DNA of 64,000 bases from Phyllobacterium calauticae (GCF_019991125.1 NZ_JAGENB010000009.1:80058-144057); one strand, 5' to 3'. Positions 25,344 through 34,457 are shown, counted from the stretch's first letter. Notes: generated by a model not told the origin, from the sequence alone. Numbers and translations: made by a program.

Positions 25344-27092
25344 ATGCGAGTTATGAAAATTCTACTGTCCGCCACTGTGTTGAGTGCCGGAAGCTTTTCG
25401 ATAGCACCACGTGCTGCCGAGGCAGCACCTGCGGTAACCGGCACAAGCGGCTGCGTGCTCAAGCCAGGAAGACAGCCTTATCAGCCCGCGGGAAGTGATG
25501 GTGGATCGGGTGGCGGTGGCGGAAATCCCGGAACGCCAGCGATTGTACCCAATTGCGGGGGAGGCAATTCCGGGGGCTACGAGAACCCATACCAGAGCGG
25601 AGACTTTGCTGACACAGGCTCGGTCAACAACGCCATTTCAAACCTTCAAAACCAGATCAATACACTGTCGGGAGCGCCTAAGTCAGTGTCGAGTGATGGC
25701 GCCACTATCGTCGGTGACGGAACCGCAGGCAATCCCATACGATTGTCAGATCCCATCAAGAACACCATCAATGATCATACAAACCAGATCAACAACATCA
25801 ATGCCGTCAACAACCGGCAGGATGCAACGCTGACTGACCACGAAAACCGCATCACCGCGAATACCAACAAGAATGCGGAGCAGGACGGCCGGCTGAACAA
25901 TATCGATGCCAAGAATGCACAGCAGGATGCGAGACTGGACAATCACGAAAACCGGATAACGAAAAACGAGAACGACATCACTGATATCAAGGCAGTCAAT
26001 GACCGGCAGGACAAAACACTCGCGGATCACGAGAACCGGATCACCAAGAGCGAAAGTGACATTGCCAACATCAAGACTGACGTCACCGATATCAAGGCGG
26101 TGAATGCGCGCCAGGATCAAACTTTGGCCAACCACGAGAATAGGATCACCAAAACCGAAGGCGATGTTGCAAGCATTCAAGATGGTGCCGTGTTTTACAA
26201 CCGTGATGCTTCCGGCAAAAAGACTGGCGGTGTCACGCTCAATGATGGAACCGGCAATACCGTCAAGCTCGGAAATGTTGCTGCAGGCAAAGATGCAAAT
26301 GATGCTGTGAATTTGGGTCAGCTGACCTCCGCTCTCGATGGTCTCGGTGGCGGCGTAAAGGTCAATGCGGACGGAAGCATTATCGGTCCAAAGTACAAGA
26401 TCGGCGGAGTTACGTACGGTAATGTTGGAGATGCGTTGAAGGCCACCAATGATCTGTCGGTACAATATGTCCCAGACGCCAACGGGAAACCCACCAATAA
26501 CATCATTTTGGCAGGAGATGGCACAGGCCAGGCGGTTAAGATCAGCAATGTAGCCGCAGGGACCGCCGATACCGACGCGGCGAATGTCGGCCAGATCAAA
26601 AATAATCTTGCCTACGACACGAATAAGGATGGGACGCGCAGCAACAGTGTCACGCTCCATGGCGGATCTAGTGGTCCAGTGCTTATGCGAAACGTAGCCG
26701 ATGGTCTTGTCGCCAGCGATGCTGCGACATTGGGTCAACTGACAAGGGCCAAGACCGAATCCTTCCGCTACACCGATTCCAAATTCAACGAACTGAAGGA
26801 TTATACCGACAATCGCCTTGGGAATTTGTCGGGCGAGATTCGGAATGTTCAAGCTGAGGCGCGCGCCGGTATCGCATCTGCGATGGCTACTGCAGCGCTT
26901 CGCTATGATGATCGTCCGGGCAAAGGCAGTATTGCCGGTGCAATGGGCGGTTTCAAAAGCTCAACAAGTATGGCCGTAGGTGTTGGATATACCTCGGAGG
27001 ATGGAACTGTCCGCTTGAATGCGGCTGTGGCGCATTCATTCGAAACATCTGACACCTCCTGGAACGCCGGCGCAAGCTGGACATTCAATTAG
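25344..27092 (+). CDS. Trimeric autotransporter adhesin (YadA/BadA type)
   Basis: A 582-residue surface adhesin. It has a signal peptide (MRVMKILLSATVLSAGSFS), a Gly/Ser-rich head-like region (~45-90), and a stalk of repeated coiled-coil units of the type RQD-TL-(D/N)HENRIT at about 150-275. Three neck-type motifs follow (DAVNLGQL, DAANVGQI, DAATLGQL), then a helical linker and the C-terminal YadA anchor ending SWTFN. It would form a homotrimer in the outer membrane and bind surfaces or cells. Its place next to the conjugation genes suggests help in cell-cell contact, which is inference. The IalB-like gene follows with overlapping stop/start. Confidence 0.9.
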   Translation: MRVMKILLSATVLSAGSFSIAPRAAEAAPAVTGTSGCVLKPGRQPYQPAGSDGGSGGGGGNPGTPAIVPNCGGGNSGGYENPYQSGDFADTGSVNNAISNLQNQINTLSGAPKSVSSDGATIVGDGTAGNPIRLSDPIKNTINDHTNQINNINAVNNRQDATLTDHENRITANTNKNAEQDGRLNNIDAKNAQQDARLDNHENRITKNENDITDIKAVNDRQDKTLADHENRITKSESDIANIKTDVTDIKAVNARQDQTLANHENRITKTEGDVASIQDGAVFYNRDASGKKTGGVTLNDGTGNTVKLGNVAAGKDANDAVNLGQLTSALDGLGGGVKVNADGSIIGPKYKIGGVTYGNVGDALKATNDLSVQYVPDANGKPTNNIILAGDGTGQAVKISNVAAGTADTDAANVGQIKNNLAYDTNKDGTRSNSVTLHGGSSGPVLMRNVADGLVASDAATLGQLTRAKTESFRYTDSKFNELKDYTDNRLGNLSGEIRNVQAEARAGIASAMATAALRYDDRPGKGSIAGAMGGFKSSTSMAVGVGYTSEDGTVRLNAAVAHSFETSDTSWNAGASWTFN

Positions 27093-27112
27093 TGGCTTTG
27101 GAGGATACGCCT

Positions 27113-27940
27113 TTGCGCAAAATCAGTGCAGTTTTGATCAGCCTCTTATTCTCGGGCACAGTTCAAGCCCAAGAACCGCAGACAGTCAAAGTAGACGATT
27201 CGACTCAGACCAGATCAGTCACCCTGCGCTTGGCCTCATTGGTTGAACCGGGCGAGACACTGGACTGGGGAGACTTTATTCGTGTTGAACGGCCATTTGG
27301 CGCGTGGACGCTGCTGTGTGATTGGCGGCCATCCCGAAATAAACGCATTTGTTCAACCGAACAGACGGTCAATGCAGGCAATAGCGGATTGATTTGGCGT
27401 ATTGCGATCGATAGCGAACACAAGCCCATTGTCCTATTCGTACTACCTGCCGACTTAGATCGGCAGGTGGGCTTACGGCTGAGTTTTTCTGGTTTGGAAA
27501 AGTCGATCACTGGCAGTGAATGGACTTGCAATGGTCAGAGTTGCATGTCGGCATTTCCGTTTTCCGACTTTGTCCAGGCGGCCATTTTGAACTCCAAGGA
27601 AATGCAGTTCAGTTTTCGTCTTCTTGCGAAAGATGCCGCACCCACTGAGGTTAGGGCTCTGGCATCCATGGAAGGCTTCACCACTGCCCTGGAGGCCGCG
27701 GCCAAGGATCCATTTGGAAAGTACGTACCGCTGAAGAAGCAGGAAAAAGCCGCCGATTTGACTTCGGCAGCTGGCAGGAATGCGGCTCCTGTCGTTCTGA
27801 ACACACCGCAAAGCACGACCGACGTACCAGCAAAGCAATCGGACAAGGTTGAGCAAAAATCACCCCCTCAATCAGCTGTGCCCGCAAAAGTTACCCGCAA
27901 GCAGTCTCGAAACATCGTACCTCGTGACGGATTATATTGA
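27113..27940 (+). CDS. IalB-family (invasion-associated locus B) protein
   Basis: A 275-residue exported protein of the IalB family, found in Bartonella, Brucella and rhizobia. The family signature is WTLLCDWRPSRNKRICSTEQ, then GLIWRIAID, PADLDRQVGLRLSF and CNGQSCMSAFPFS with paired cysteines. The TTG at 27113 is chosen as start because GGAGG ends 8 bases upstream and it begins the signal peptide LRKISAVLISLLFSGTVQA; an earlier GTG at 27092 overlaps the adhesin stop. The C-terminal ~80 residues are an unusual Pro/Lys/Gln-rich tail. Confidence 0.82.
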   Translation: MRKISAVLISLLFSGTVQAQEPQTVKVDDSTQTRSVTLRLASLVEPGETLDWGDFIRVERPFGAWTLLCDWRPSRNKRICSTEQTVNAGNSGLIWRIAIDSEHKPIVLFVLPADLDRQVGLRLSFSGLEKSITGSEWTCNGQSCMSAFPFSDFVQAAILNSKEMQFSFRLLAKDAAPTEVRALASMEGFTTALEAAAKDPFGKYVPLKKQEKAADLTSAAGRNAAPVVLNTPQSTTDVPAKQSDKVEQKSPPQSAVPAKVTRKQSRNIVPRDGLY

Positions 27941-28081
27941 GGCCGGCCGTGTCGAAAATTGCAAAAGAATTTCAAACCTTTGTTGAACGCCGGGTGCGTT
28001 CGATTCCCTCGGCGTAGCAATAGCGTGCGGCGGATGTTGCTTCCTCACTTCATTCCTCACTATAAAATACGGAGTGGTCAC

Positions 28082-28555
28082 ATGACCAATCGGATCGGAC
28101 CTTTACTACTTGTCGCGAGCATTTTGTGTTCATGGCCTGCCATAGCGGCCGACATTATGCAAAAGGACGGGCCACCCGAACCTGCGGCGATTGATCTTGC
28201 CGGAAAAGGGATTTGGGGCGCCATCGCCTTCTCGGATGTCAATGGAAAACGTGGCATCTTTTGGGGAGCTGCGACCCGCTCTGAAGCGGATCTAACAGCG
28301 CTGAATTACTGCCAGAGCGCCGGCGGCATAGCCTGCTCTGTTGTGATAACATTCAGGAACCACCAATATCGCAACGACCGAGACGATAGCGGATTTCCTT
28401 ATGAGCATTGCGCTGCATTGGCAACGTTGAAGGAATACGCCAAGCAATCGAAATGGGGAGCGGTTAGCGGCGCGACCAAGATGATAGCCCAAACAGGTGC
28501 GCTTCAAAAATGCGGCGATGCCCGCTGTACAATAGCGGAATGGGTTTGTACCTGA
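28082..28555 (+). CDS. Exported DUF4189-type protein
   Basis: A 157-residue exported protein. The start at 28082 (MTNRIGPLLLVASIL) has GGAG 7 bases upstream; the longer frame from 27959 is not credible. The mature part shows the DUF4189 pattern: WGAIAFSD, WGAATRSEADLTALNYC, C-VVITFRN, HCAALAT, and a second Cys pair at the end (KCGDARCTIAEWVC). Role unknown; such proteins are periplasmic or secreted. It sits with the IalB-like and adhesin genes. Confidence 0.75.
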   Translation: MTNRIGPLLLVASILCSWPAIAADIMQKDGPPEPAAIDLAGKGIWGAIAFSDVNGKRGIFWGAATRSEADLTALNYCQSAGGIACSVVITFRNHQYRNDRDDSGFPYEHCAALATLKEYAKQSKWGAVSGATKMIAQTGALQKCGDARCTIAEWVCT

Positions 28556-28643
28556 TTGGAAGCGCCCCTTGCTCATTCTGAACACTGTCAACGATTACTC
28601 GGACGACTGGCCGCACCATTGATTTCTTCACGAGGAGAGACGC

Positions 28644-28934
28644 ATGTCACCAAACCCCAAGGCCACGAAGCAGGAACTTATGGTTCTTCGTCGGATACCG
28701 TCGAGAAATGAAAGCGAAGGCATTGAGATTGCAGAACTGGCGGAGGCACTGCGGGCTTCGCTTGGCGCGACGTACCATGTCCTTGCACAGCTTTACTCAA
28801 AGGATTTGATCCGTACTGACACCGAAGAATTGAGCGAACGGTCGCGCAGATGCTTTCGAACGGATACGGGTGATCATGTGCTTATGCGCCAGTCGGCCAA
28901 AGGCATGCGCGAAGTCCACGATATAGCGGCGTAG
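28644..28934 (+). CDS. Small winged-helix regulator (PadR/MarR-like)
   Basis: A 96-residue protein that looks like a single winged-helix domain: ELMVLRRI as first helix, IAELAEALRASLGATYHVLAQL as helix-turn-helix, DLIRTDTEEL as the wing start, and a final short helix. GAGGAGA precedes the ATG. It ends the rightward surface-gene block and could regulate it (inference). Confidence 0.55.
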   Translation: MSPNPKATKQELMVLRRIPSRNESEGIEIAELAEALRASLGATYHVLAQLYSKDLIRTDTEELSERSRRCFRTDTGDHVLMRQSAKGMREVHDIAA

Positions 28935-28995
28935 CCTGGTGCGGTGCGGGGACCTTCGGTCATTTCGCGGCTGCCGGCACAATTCGAAAGCAGAA

Positions 28996-29021
28996 GACCG
29001 GCCACAGGGGCCGGTCTTTTT
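28996..29021. terminator. Terminator between converging operons
   Basis: GACCGGCC (28996-29003), loop ACAGG, GGCCGGTC (29009-29016), then TTTTT. The upstream side is AA-rich, so it may also act for the leftward relaxase transcript. Confidence 0.85.
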
Positions 29022-29039
29022 CGCTCAATGCATACGCTT

Positions 29040-32000
29040 CTACTGTTTTTGACGGTGGACACTTTTTTGGGTCTGCCCCTTTTCAATCTCTTGTCGCTGC
29101 TTCAGCAGCTCGGCCTGATCCTGCGCCATGCGCTCTACCTGCGACGAACGATTTACATCCGTAGGCATTTCGCGCTTCGGATCTGCTTGGGCCGCATGTT
29201 CCGCTCGTCGTGCAGCTCCGGCCTCGGCCTGGGTGCGATAGGCATGATCCTCTCCGCCGCCCTCGAACGGCTTTTCATTCGTCGCCGAAGATGTGTTGGC
29301 CTGCCGAGTTTCAAGCGAAGCCTCATTTTCAAGACGTGTACGCACTGTCTCCAGCGCGATGCTGATTTCGCCTTCGGTGCGCCTAGGTTTGTCCTGCAGC
29401 GCCTTTGCTCTTTCTTGCGCCGCCTGGCTTTCTTGCTTCTCGATCGCTTCCTTCAGAACTTTTTCCTGTCCGGCTTTTTCTACCAGGTAGGCGTTTCCGG
29501 AGCGGGCAAGCTGTGCGGCCTGATTGAGCGCTGCGCCATAGACTTGCTCCGCGGCCTGCCACTGTGCCGGTGTTGTGCTGATGGCTTCAATCTGGGCGGC
29601 AGAGGCTTTCATAACCTTGTCCCACGCTTCCATGCCTTCTTTGCGTGCAATTCCAGCGTCAACGAAACCGGGGGCCTTGGCGGCCTCACGTGCAATGCGG
29701 GCTGTGTCCTTCTCGCGCTCTCGCTCAAAACGTGCGGTTTCCTTGGCAAGCTTTTCCTGAAGTTCGGGATTGGCGAGCTTATAGCCGTGTTCGGCCGCGA
29801 CGCTGACCGCTTGCTCCTTGTCACGCGCCGTACCGGTGACGGTGATTTCACCCCATTTTTTCGTCGCTTCCTCCATGGCAGCGCGAACAGCTTCACGATC
29901 GTTCCTGTCATTGATCTTGACCAGGGTACCGGTATCCGTGAAAGCTGACGATTGCGGCTGGGGCAGCTCTGCACGGTCCGGAGTCTGCGTCTGCGGAATA
30001 ACCGGCAAAACTGGAACAGTCGGGGCAGTTATCGTTTGGGTCGGTGTTTCCAGTTTTTCCGCATTGCCTGCGACAAAACCGGGGCGCTCTGCCTTAAGTC
30101 TGTCAAGACGCGCCGTTTCACGTTTGAGTTGATCCTGCAATTCTGGATTTGCGATCTGGAAGCCATGTTCGGCTGCCAGCTCGACCACGAGCGTCTTGTA
30201 GCTAGAGGTGCCCGTGACAGTAAGGTTGCCCCACTTGTCAGATGAAACCTGCATGGCGGCAAGAACTGCCTCGCGGTTCCTCCAGTCATGAATTTCGACC
30301 TTACTGCCGCTGTCGACAAAAGCGACTTTGCCGATCTCGCCATCATCCTTGAGATGCGAATAACGGATGGTTTCGCCGCGTTTCTCCGAAATGAAATTGC
30401 CGATATCCTGTGGCACCGGTTCGACATAACGGCCACCTTCCACCGCGCCGCGCTTACGTTCGATATTCTGCTGAGCATTCAGCATATTGCGCTGCGTTTC
30501 ATTCAGTCTCTTTCGAGCGGTTTCCACCTGCGGCAGAAGCTCGACGGGCAAGGTGTCTTCGACGACTTTCATCTGATTGTTGATGTCGTCAAAAGCCGAT
30601 TGCATTGTTTCCAGGTTGGGCATGGTTTCAGTTGCTCCTGTCATTTCGGTTGGACGGAATGTCTCGCGTTGTGCCGCTGCCGTAACGGCCTGTTCGGCGC
30701 GGTTTTTGAATGCGAGTATGGTTGCGGTTGTCGGCCGGTCGAGCGGCTTGCGGTTTGCTGCAAGTTCGGGTGTCACGACAAACTGATTGAGTACATCGGT
30801 ACGTGACGGCTTGAGCGCGGCGAGTTCGGCCGGCGACACATCGATATAGGACAGGCTTCCGCCTGTTCGTTCCGCCATGCGCGTTGCCGCTTGGCGATCG
30901 CGGGTAAAGAGCGGCTGACTGGTGAGGGATGCGCCCGGCCGGTCGGCGCGATAAAGCCGTGTTGCCCCATCTGCCAGGACAGGTTCTAAGGTCCGGCTCG
31001 CGGCGATAGCTTCGACGGCGCGCCAGCCCTGCAGGGCTTCATTCGCTCGCTTACGGCCTTCCTCCCGGATCGGAATATGTGGCTTGCCCAAGCGAACGGC
31101 ATCGACGCGGCGCCGGACGTTTTCAGAGGCAACACCGCGCTCGACGCGCCGGATATCCTTCAGCTTGTAGCCGGGCGGATTGGAACGTTCGAACCGGCTG
31201 ACGGCTTCCATTGGAATGTGACGTTCGCGTGCTTCATGGGCAAGGGTTTCCCGGTAGCGCTGCAGATCCTGTATTTTCGGATCAAGCCGCTCGCCGGTTT
31301 CGGACCGCATCTTGACCACCGCATGTACGTGGATATGTTGGCGGTCCTCGTGCAGGGCAAAGGCGTATTTGTGTCCGGCAAACTCTGCTGCCAGCATGGC
31401 GCGGGCAGCATCGACAAAGGCATCTTTGTCCGTGCCGGGTTTGGCACTGAGGATGATATGGGCAACGTCACGCTGCTCACGCGAACGTAGATCCCGTTTC
31501 CAGTCGCGAGCTTCCTTGAGATTGGCACTGTGACCGATCAGGGTCGTGGCATCGGTGAAATCGCCGTCTTTCGAAAGCCTGACGGACTGAACGGCGCGAC
31601 TACCACCGCGGGTCAACTGAGTCAGATACCGCACCGTACCCTCAACGCCATGTGCAAAGCCGCGCATGTCCATGTCGGTTTCCATACCGAACGCACGGTC
31701 AAACCGGTCCTCAAGCTGTGCCAGGGATTTGCGGTTATCAAAGATGCGGTTAGCCTTCAGCTCTTCGCCATGCCGGCGGGCAGCTGCACTTGAGATGATC
31801 TCAACGCGGATCGTGCCATCGGGTCTTTCTTCCGAGGCCCAGGCAAAGCGATGACCGGGGAGGGCGCTCTGCAAGGCACTCTGGATCTGTTTCTGTCCGC
31901 CACGGCCGGAGAACTGTTCTCCCTCGATATCGAGTGTGAGGCGAAGCACATCCTTGCTTGGCTCACGCTCCGGCTCTTCCTCGGTCCATGCGCGGGCGAG

Positions 32001-32540
32001 GGCGGCCAGATCTCCTGTTCCTTCAATCTTGCTACCGTCTTCTCGTTCCAGCGCAAGGTCGCCGTTACGGCCCTGATATTGGACGAGGGCATTCACACGG
32101 CTTGCACCCGCCGCATAACTTGCGATCTTGACCACGGCCGCCTGTGATCCCGCTGCCACTTTGAGTCGAACAGCGGTGATTTCGGCTGGTGATTTTGCAG
32201 GAGCGGGTGAGGGAGCTGCAGTTGCCTTTGCCGCACCAAGATTCTTCTTGGGAGCGGCCGCAGCACCGCCGCCACCGCCTGCCTGTGCGCTCTTACGCTT
32301 CTTCCACTCATCCTCAAGCGACGTGTCGATCGGGCGCGCGCCGGTTTTGACCGCGACACCAGATTTCGGCTTTCCGCTTGATAAACCCGGTTTGGCCGGA
32401 CGCTTTGGTTTTGATTTCGCCAGAGCATCGAAGACGCCCTGCTGGATCAGACCTGCGTCGATGACCGCCTGTCGCAATGACCGGCGCCGGAATGTCAGAC
32501 CTTCGAGGCCGGAAAACAGATCGTCCATCGGATCAATCAT
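29040..32540 (-). CDS. Conjugative relaxase, MOBP/VirD2-like, with two LPD7 repeats
   Basis: A 1166-residue relaxase that nicks oriT and leads the strand into the channel. After a Lys/Ala-rich N-terminus, the relaxase domain starts near KIASYAAGASRVNALVQYQG (candidate catalytic Tyr). The three-histidine motif HEDRQHIHVH is at about residue 395. Two related blocks at ~745-830 and ~870-955 (each with ITVTGT or LTVTGT, then EHG-(Q/K)(I/L)ANPELQ) look like LPD7 domains. A Glu/Gln/Ala-rich coiled-coil tail follows. The start at 32540 overlaps the mobC stop by 8 bases; an extension to 32615 lies inside mobC. Confidence 0.9.
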   Translation of the reverse strand: MIDPMDDLFSGLEGLTFRRRSLRQAVIDAGLIQQGVFDALAKSKPKRPAKPGLSSGKPKSGVAVKTGARPIDTSLEDEWKKRKSAQAGGGGGAAAAPKKNLGAAKATAAPSPAPAKSPAEITAVRLKVAAGSQAAVVKIASYAAGASRVNALVQYQGRNGDLALEREDGSKIEGTGDLAALARAWTEEEPEREPSKDVLRLTLDIEGEQFSGRGGQKQIQSALQSALPGHRFAWASEERPDGTIRVEIISSAAARRHGEELKANRIFDNRKSLAQLEDRFDRAFGMETDMDMRGFAHGVEGTVRYLTQLTRGGSRAVQSVRLSKDGDFTDATTLIGHSANLKEARDWKRDLRSREQRDVAHIILSAKPGTDKDAFVDAARAMLAAEFAGHKYAFALHEDRQHIHVHAVVKMRSETGERLDPKIQDLQRYRETLAHEARERHIPMEAVSRFERSNPPGYKLKDIRRVERGVASENVRRRVDAVRLGKPHIPIREEGRKRANEALQGWRAVEAIAASRTLEPVLADGATRLYRADRPGASLTSQPLFTRDRQAATRMAERTGGSLSYIDVSPAELAALKPSRTDVLNQFVVTPELAANRKPLDRPTTATILAFKNRAEQAVTAAAQRETFRPTEMTGATETMPNLETMQSAFDDINNQMKVVEDTLPVELLPQVETARKRLNETQRNMLNAQQNIERKRGAVEGGRYVEPVPQDIGNFISEKRGETIRYSHLKDDGEIGKVAFVDSGSKVEIHDWRNREAVLAAMQVSSDKWGNLTVTGTSSYKTLVVELAAEHGFQIANPELQDQLKRETARLDRLKAERPGFVAGNAEKLETPTQTITAPTVPVLPVIPQTQTPDRAELPQPQSSAFTDTGTLVKINDRNDREAVRAAMEEATKKWGEITVTGTARDKEQAVSVAAEHGYKLANPELQEKLAKETARFEREREKDTARIAREAAKAPGFVDAGIARKEGMEAWDKVMKASAAQIEAISTTPAQWQAAEQVYGAALNQAAQLARSGNAYLVEKAGQEKVLKEAIEKQESQAAQERAKALQDKPRRTEGEISIALETVRTRLENEASLETRQANTSSATNEKPFEGGGEDHAYRTQAEAGAARRAEHAAQADPKREMPTDVNRSSQVERMAQDQAELLKQRQEIEKGQTQKSVHRQKQ

Positions 32541-32922
32541 GATCGACCCCGATTTGTCGTTGAGCGCGCTTTCGTGCGTTGGCGCACAGAGACTTATAGT
32601 CTTCCGCCTGCTCAACCAGCTCCTTTGTCAGGCGGCCGATACCCGCCTGCAAAGTGGGGTAATCAGGTGTTCGGCCGGAGTTCAGAATACGGGCGATCTG
32701 GTTGATGTTCACCCCAATCACTTTGAGTTGGCGCGCATATTCGCGAATGGCATCGCGCACCTCTCCGTCATAAGTTGGTCCAGAGCTACTTACAGCTCTC
32801 GCAAAACGACGCAGCGCCTCGCTTTGCGTAAGGCCAAGTTGCTCAATCGCCACCTTGAAGCCGACGTATTCCGCATAGCTGAGCCGAAAATGCAGCATCT
32901 TGCTCTTCATTTTCTTGGTCAA
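32533..32922 (-). CDS. mobC: MobC-like relaxosome accessory protein
   Basis: A ~129-residue protein with a ribbon-helix-helix start (KMLHFRLSYAEYVGFKVAIEQLGLTQSEALRRF) and the MobC signature VIGVNINQIARILNSG. It binds oriT and helps the relaxase. The TTG at 32922 is used because AAGG lies about 10 bases upstream; ATG 32910 is an alternative. The long start at 33009 is unlikely, since its leader would be the oriT inverted repeat with no ribosome-binding site. It overlaps the relaxase gene. Confidence 0.82.
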   Translation of the reverse strand: MTKKMKSKMLHFRLSYAEYVGFKVAIEQLGLTQSEALRRFARAVSSSGPTYDGEVRDAIREYARQLKVIGVNINQIARILNSGRTPDYPTLQAGIGRLTKELVEQAEDYKSLCANARKRAQRQIGVDHD

Positions 32923-33009
32923 TCTTATTCCGCCTTCTCTGTATTCGGCTTCCGGGACTGCGTGAGCAGGACTGCCGGAAGTCGTTAAGCCCGTCCGGCG
33001 AGGGCACAT

Positions 33010-33044
33010 GGCAAAATATGTATCTCATTTTTGCCTATCCTGCC
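33010..33044 (+). other. oriT with RP4-like nic core
   Basis: CCTATCCTGCC at 33034-33044 equals the nic core of IncP (RP4-type) oriT, where cleavage falls between G33042 and C33043. It is preceded by an inverted repeat, GGCAAAA (33010-33016) and TTTTGCC (33029-33035), that ends 7 bases before nic; the RP4 layout is about 8. It lies directly upstream of mobC and the relaxase. A strand led from C33043 would carry the repeat region and parA first and the relaxase gene last. Confidence 0.8.
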
Positions 33045-33110
33045 ATCTATATATATGTTTTTATGATCTTGCAAATGGCCTTGATGATAGATTCTTTTCA
33101 TAGGCCCTGC

Positions 33111-33320
33111 GGACTGCCCAGGCCATGCAGCCCCTACGGCCCATTGTGCACCGACGGCCTGCAGGGGCTGTACGGACATCAATGGCCGTGCAGGACCTAG
33201 TGCCCCTACTGCCCTTACTGCCCCTAGTGTAACGACGGCCTTCAGGGGCTGTAAGTGCATCAGTGGCCATGCAGGACCTAGTGGCCCGACAGGCCATAGG
33301 GCCTTGAGAGGACCGACTGC
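33111..33320. repeat. Repeat-rich leading region next to oriT
   Basis: A ~57-bp unit at 33153-33209 recurs with about 85% identity at 33234-33290 (period 81 bp); both start GACGGCC and contain CAGGGGCTGTA and TGCAGGACCTAGTG. Between them, TGCCC(C/T)TA is repeated three times (33201-33226). The segment is dense in GGCC and CAGG/CCTG elements. It could be a parS-like or MobC/VirC2-binding array. A low-complexity open frame here is not credible as a gene. Confidence 0.7.
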
Positions 33321-33403
33321 CCCTCCATTTACTTTTGAAATTATATATGGTTGTGTCATCCTAGCTTAGAAGGCGCACTCACACCGAGAAGGGTTTCACC
33401 ACC

Positions 33404-34090
33404 ATGACAATAATCGCATTCGCCAACTCGAAAGGCGGGGTGGGGAAATCCACACTCTGCACGTTGATTGGATCCGAATTGGCGGCCCATGGCAGCAGGG
33501 TGCTGATCCTGGACGCAGACGCGCAGCAGTCCTGCTTGCAGTGGGCAGATCGATGCAGACTTGCAGGCACTCTGCCTGCAGGGCTTGTCATAGAACCAAT
33601 TGGAAAGGTGCAGGAACTGACGCGGCGGCTGAACAACAGTGACGATGCCGATGTCATCCTGATCGACGTTCAGGGATCAATGAATGATTTGTTGACGACA
33701 GCAATCGTTGCCAGCGACCTCACGCTCGTTCCGACCAAGGCCACGGTGATGGAAGTGGTCGAGACCGTGAAACTCTTCGAGTGGGCGGCCAATCTCAAAC
33801 GCGCACCGCTGCGTTTGGTCCTCAACCGTGTCGAAGGCATCGATCGAAACACGGTTGCGTTTACCGATGCAATCGCGCTGATCAGGCAACATCGCCTACA
33901 GGGACTATCGACGCTGGTTCTGTCGAGAAAGGTCTACGAGCAGTTCTCCAAGGATGCTGGAACGCTCTCGCAAATTGCCAAAGACCCGGCAAAGGCAGAT
34001 CAGGTGGGCAAAGCGCGTAAAAACATCGCCGACCTGATTGGCGACATCCTTCAGGCCATCAACGATCTTAACGCAGTTGCCGCGCAGTAA
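33404..34090 (+). CDS. virC1: ParA-like ATPase, VirC1-type
   Basis: A 228-residue Walker-type ATPase with the deviant Walker A KGGVGKST at about residues 10-17, DADAQQS as the A' region and VILIDVQGS as Walker B. Length and sequence fit VirC1/short ParA proteins that bring relaxosomes to the VirD4 coupling protein, and the gene lies next to oriT and is followed by a VirC2-like protein. A partition role is the alternative, but the ParB-like gene is 3 kb away and in another operon. Confidence 0.82.
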   Translation: MTIIAFANSKGGVGKSTLCTLIGSELAAHGSRVLILDADAQQSCLQWADRCRLAGTLPAGLVIEPIGKVQELTRRLNNSDDADVILIDVQGSMNDLLTTAIVASDLTLVPTKATVMEVVETVKLFEWAANLKRAPLRLVLNRVEGIDRNTVAFTDAIALIRQHRLQGLSTLVLSRKVYEQFSKDAGTLSQIAKDPAKADQVGKARKNIADLIGDILQAINDLNAVAAQ

Positions 34091-34094
34091 GTTG

Positions 34095-34457
34095 ATGACA
34101 GCTGATACTCCCCCCAAGTTCGCGCTGCCAAAAACCAGACGGAACCTATCAAATCTGGATGATCTTCTGATCGGTGTCATAGCGTCGCCGCAGCAGACAG
34201 AAGCTGGGCCTGAAATGGCAAGCGACATGCCGGACGTATCGACTAACCCTCTGCCGGTTCACGCCGAGATTTCCCCTGAACGTCGCGACAAGCCTGTTCG
34301 CCAGGCAAGCAAGTCTGCTCCGGCTGTCTCCCGCTCGCCGCTCAAGCTTATGATTGATGACAGTTTGATCGTGGCCACCAAGGTCAGGGCGGCCGAGAGC
34401 AAGACAACGGCGGCTTCAATCGTCGAAGAGGCTCTTCGTTCTTACCTGAAACTGTAG
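34095..34457 (+). CDS. VirC2-like ribbon-helix-helix protein
   Basis: A 120-residue protein. The N-terminal ~70 residues are Pro/Ser/Lys-rich and probably disordered. The last ~50 residues (SPLKLMIDDSLIVATKVRAAESKTTAASIVEEALRSYLKL) form a ribbon-helix-helix DNA-binding fold. It follows the VirC1-like gene after 4 bases. VirC2 of Agrobacterium has the same role and neighbour, binding near the transfer origin; the match is by fold and context. Confidence 0.68.
   Translation: MTADTPPKFALPKTRRNLSNLDDLLIGVIASPQQTEAGPEMASDMPDVSTNPLPVHAEISPERRDKPVRQASKSAPAVSRSPLKLMIDDSLIVATKVRAAESKTTAASIVEEALRSYLKL

Noticed and set aside
25790..26180. CRISPR-like regular repeats
   Set aside because: They encode the in-frame coiled-coil repeats of the adhesin and have no constant spacer or repeat structure.
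25746..26852. A 368-residue minus-strand frame antisense to the adhesin
   Set aside because: It mirrors the regular codons of the coiled-coil repeats on the other strand; no family features and no start signals.
28944..29948. A 334-residue plus-strand frame antisense to the relaxase end
   Set aside because: Cys/Leu/Arg-rich shadow of the coiled-coil tail, starts inside the terminator region.
32985..33359. A 124-residue minus-strand open frame across the leading region
   Set aside because: It is made of repeated Gly/Pro/Leu/Ala blocks from the DNA repeats, covers the oriT nic site and has no ribosome-binding site.
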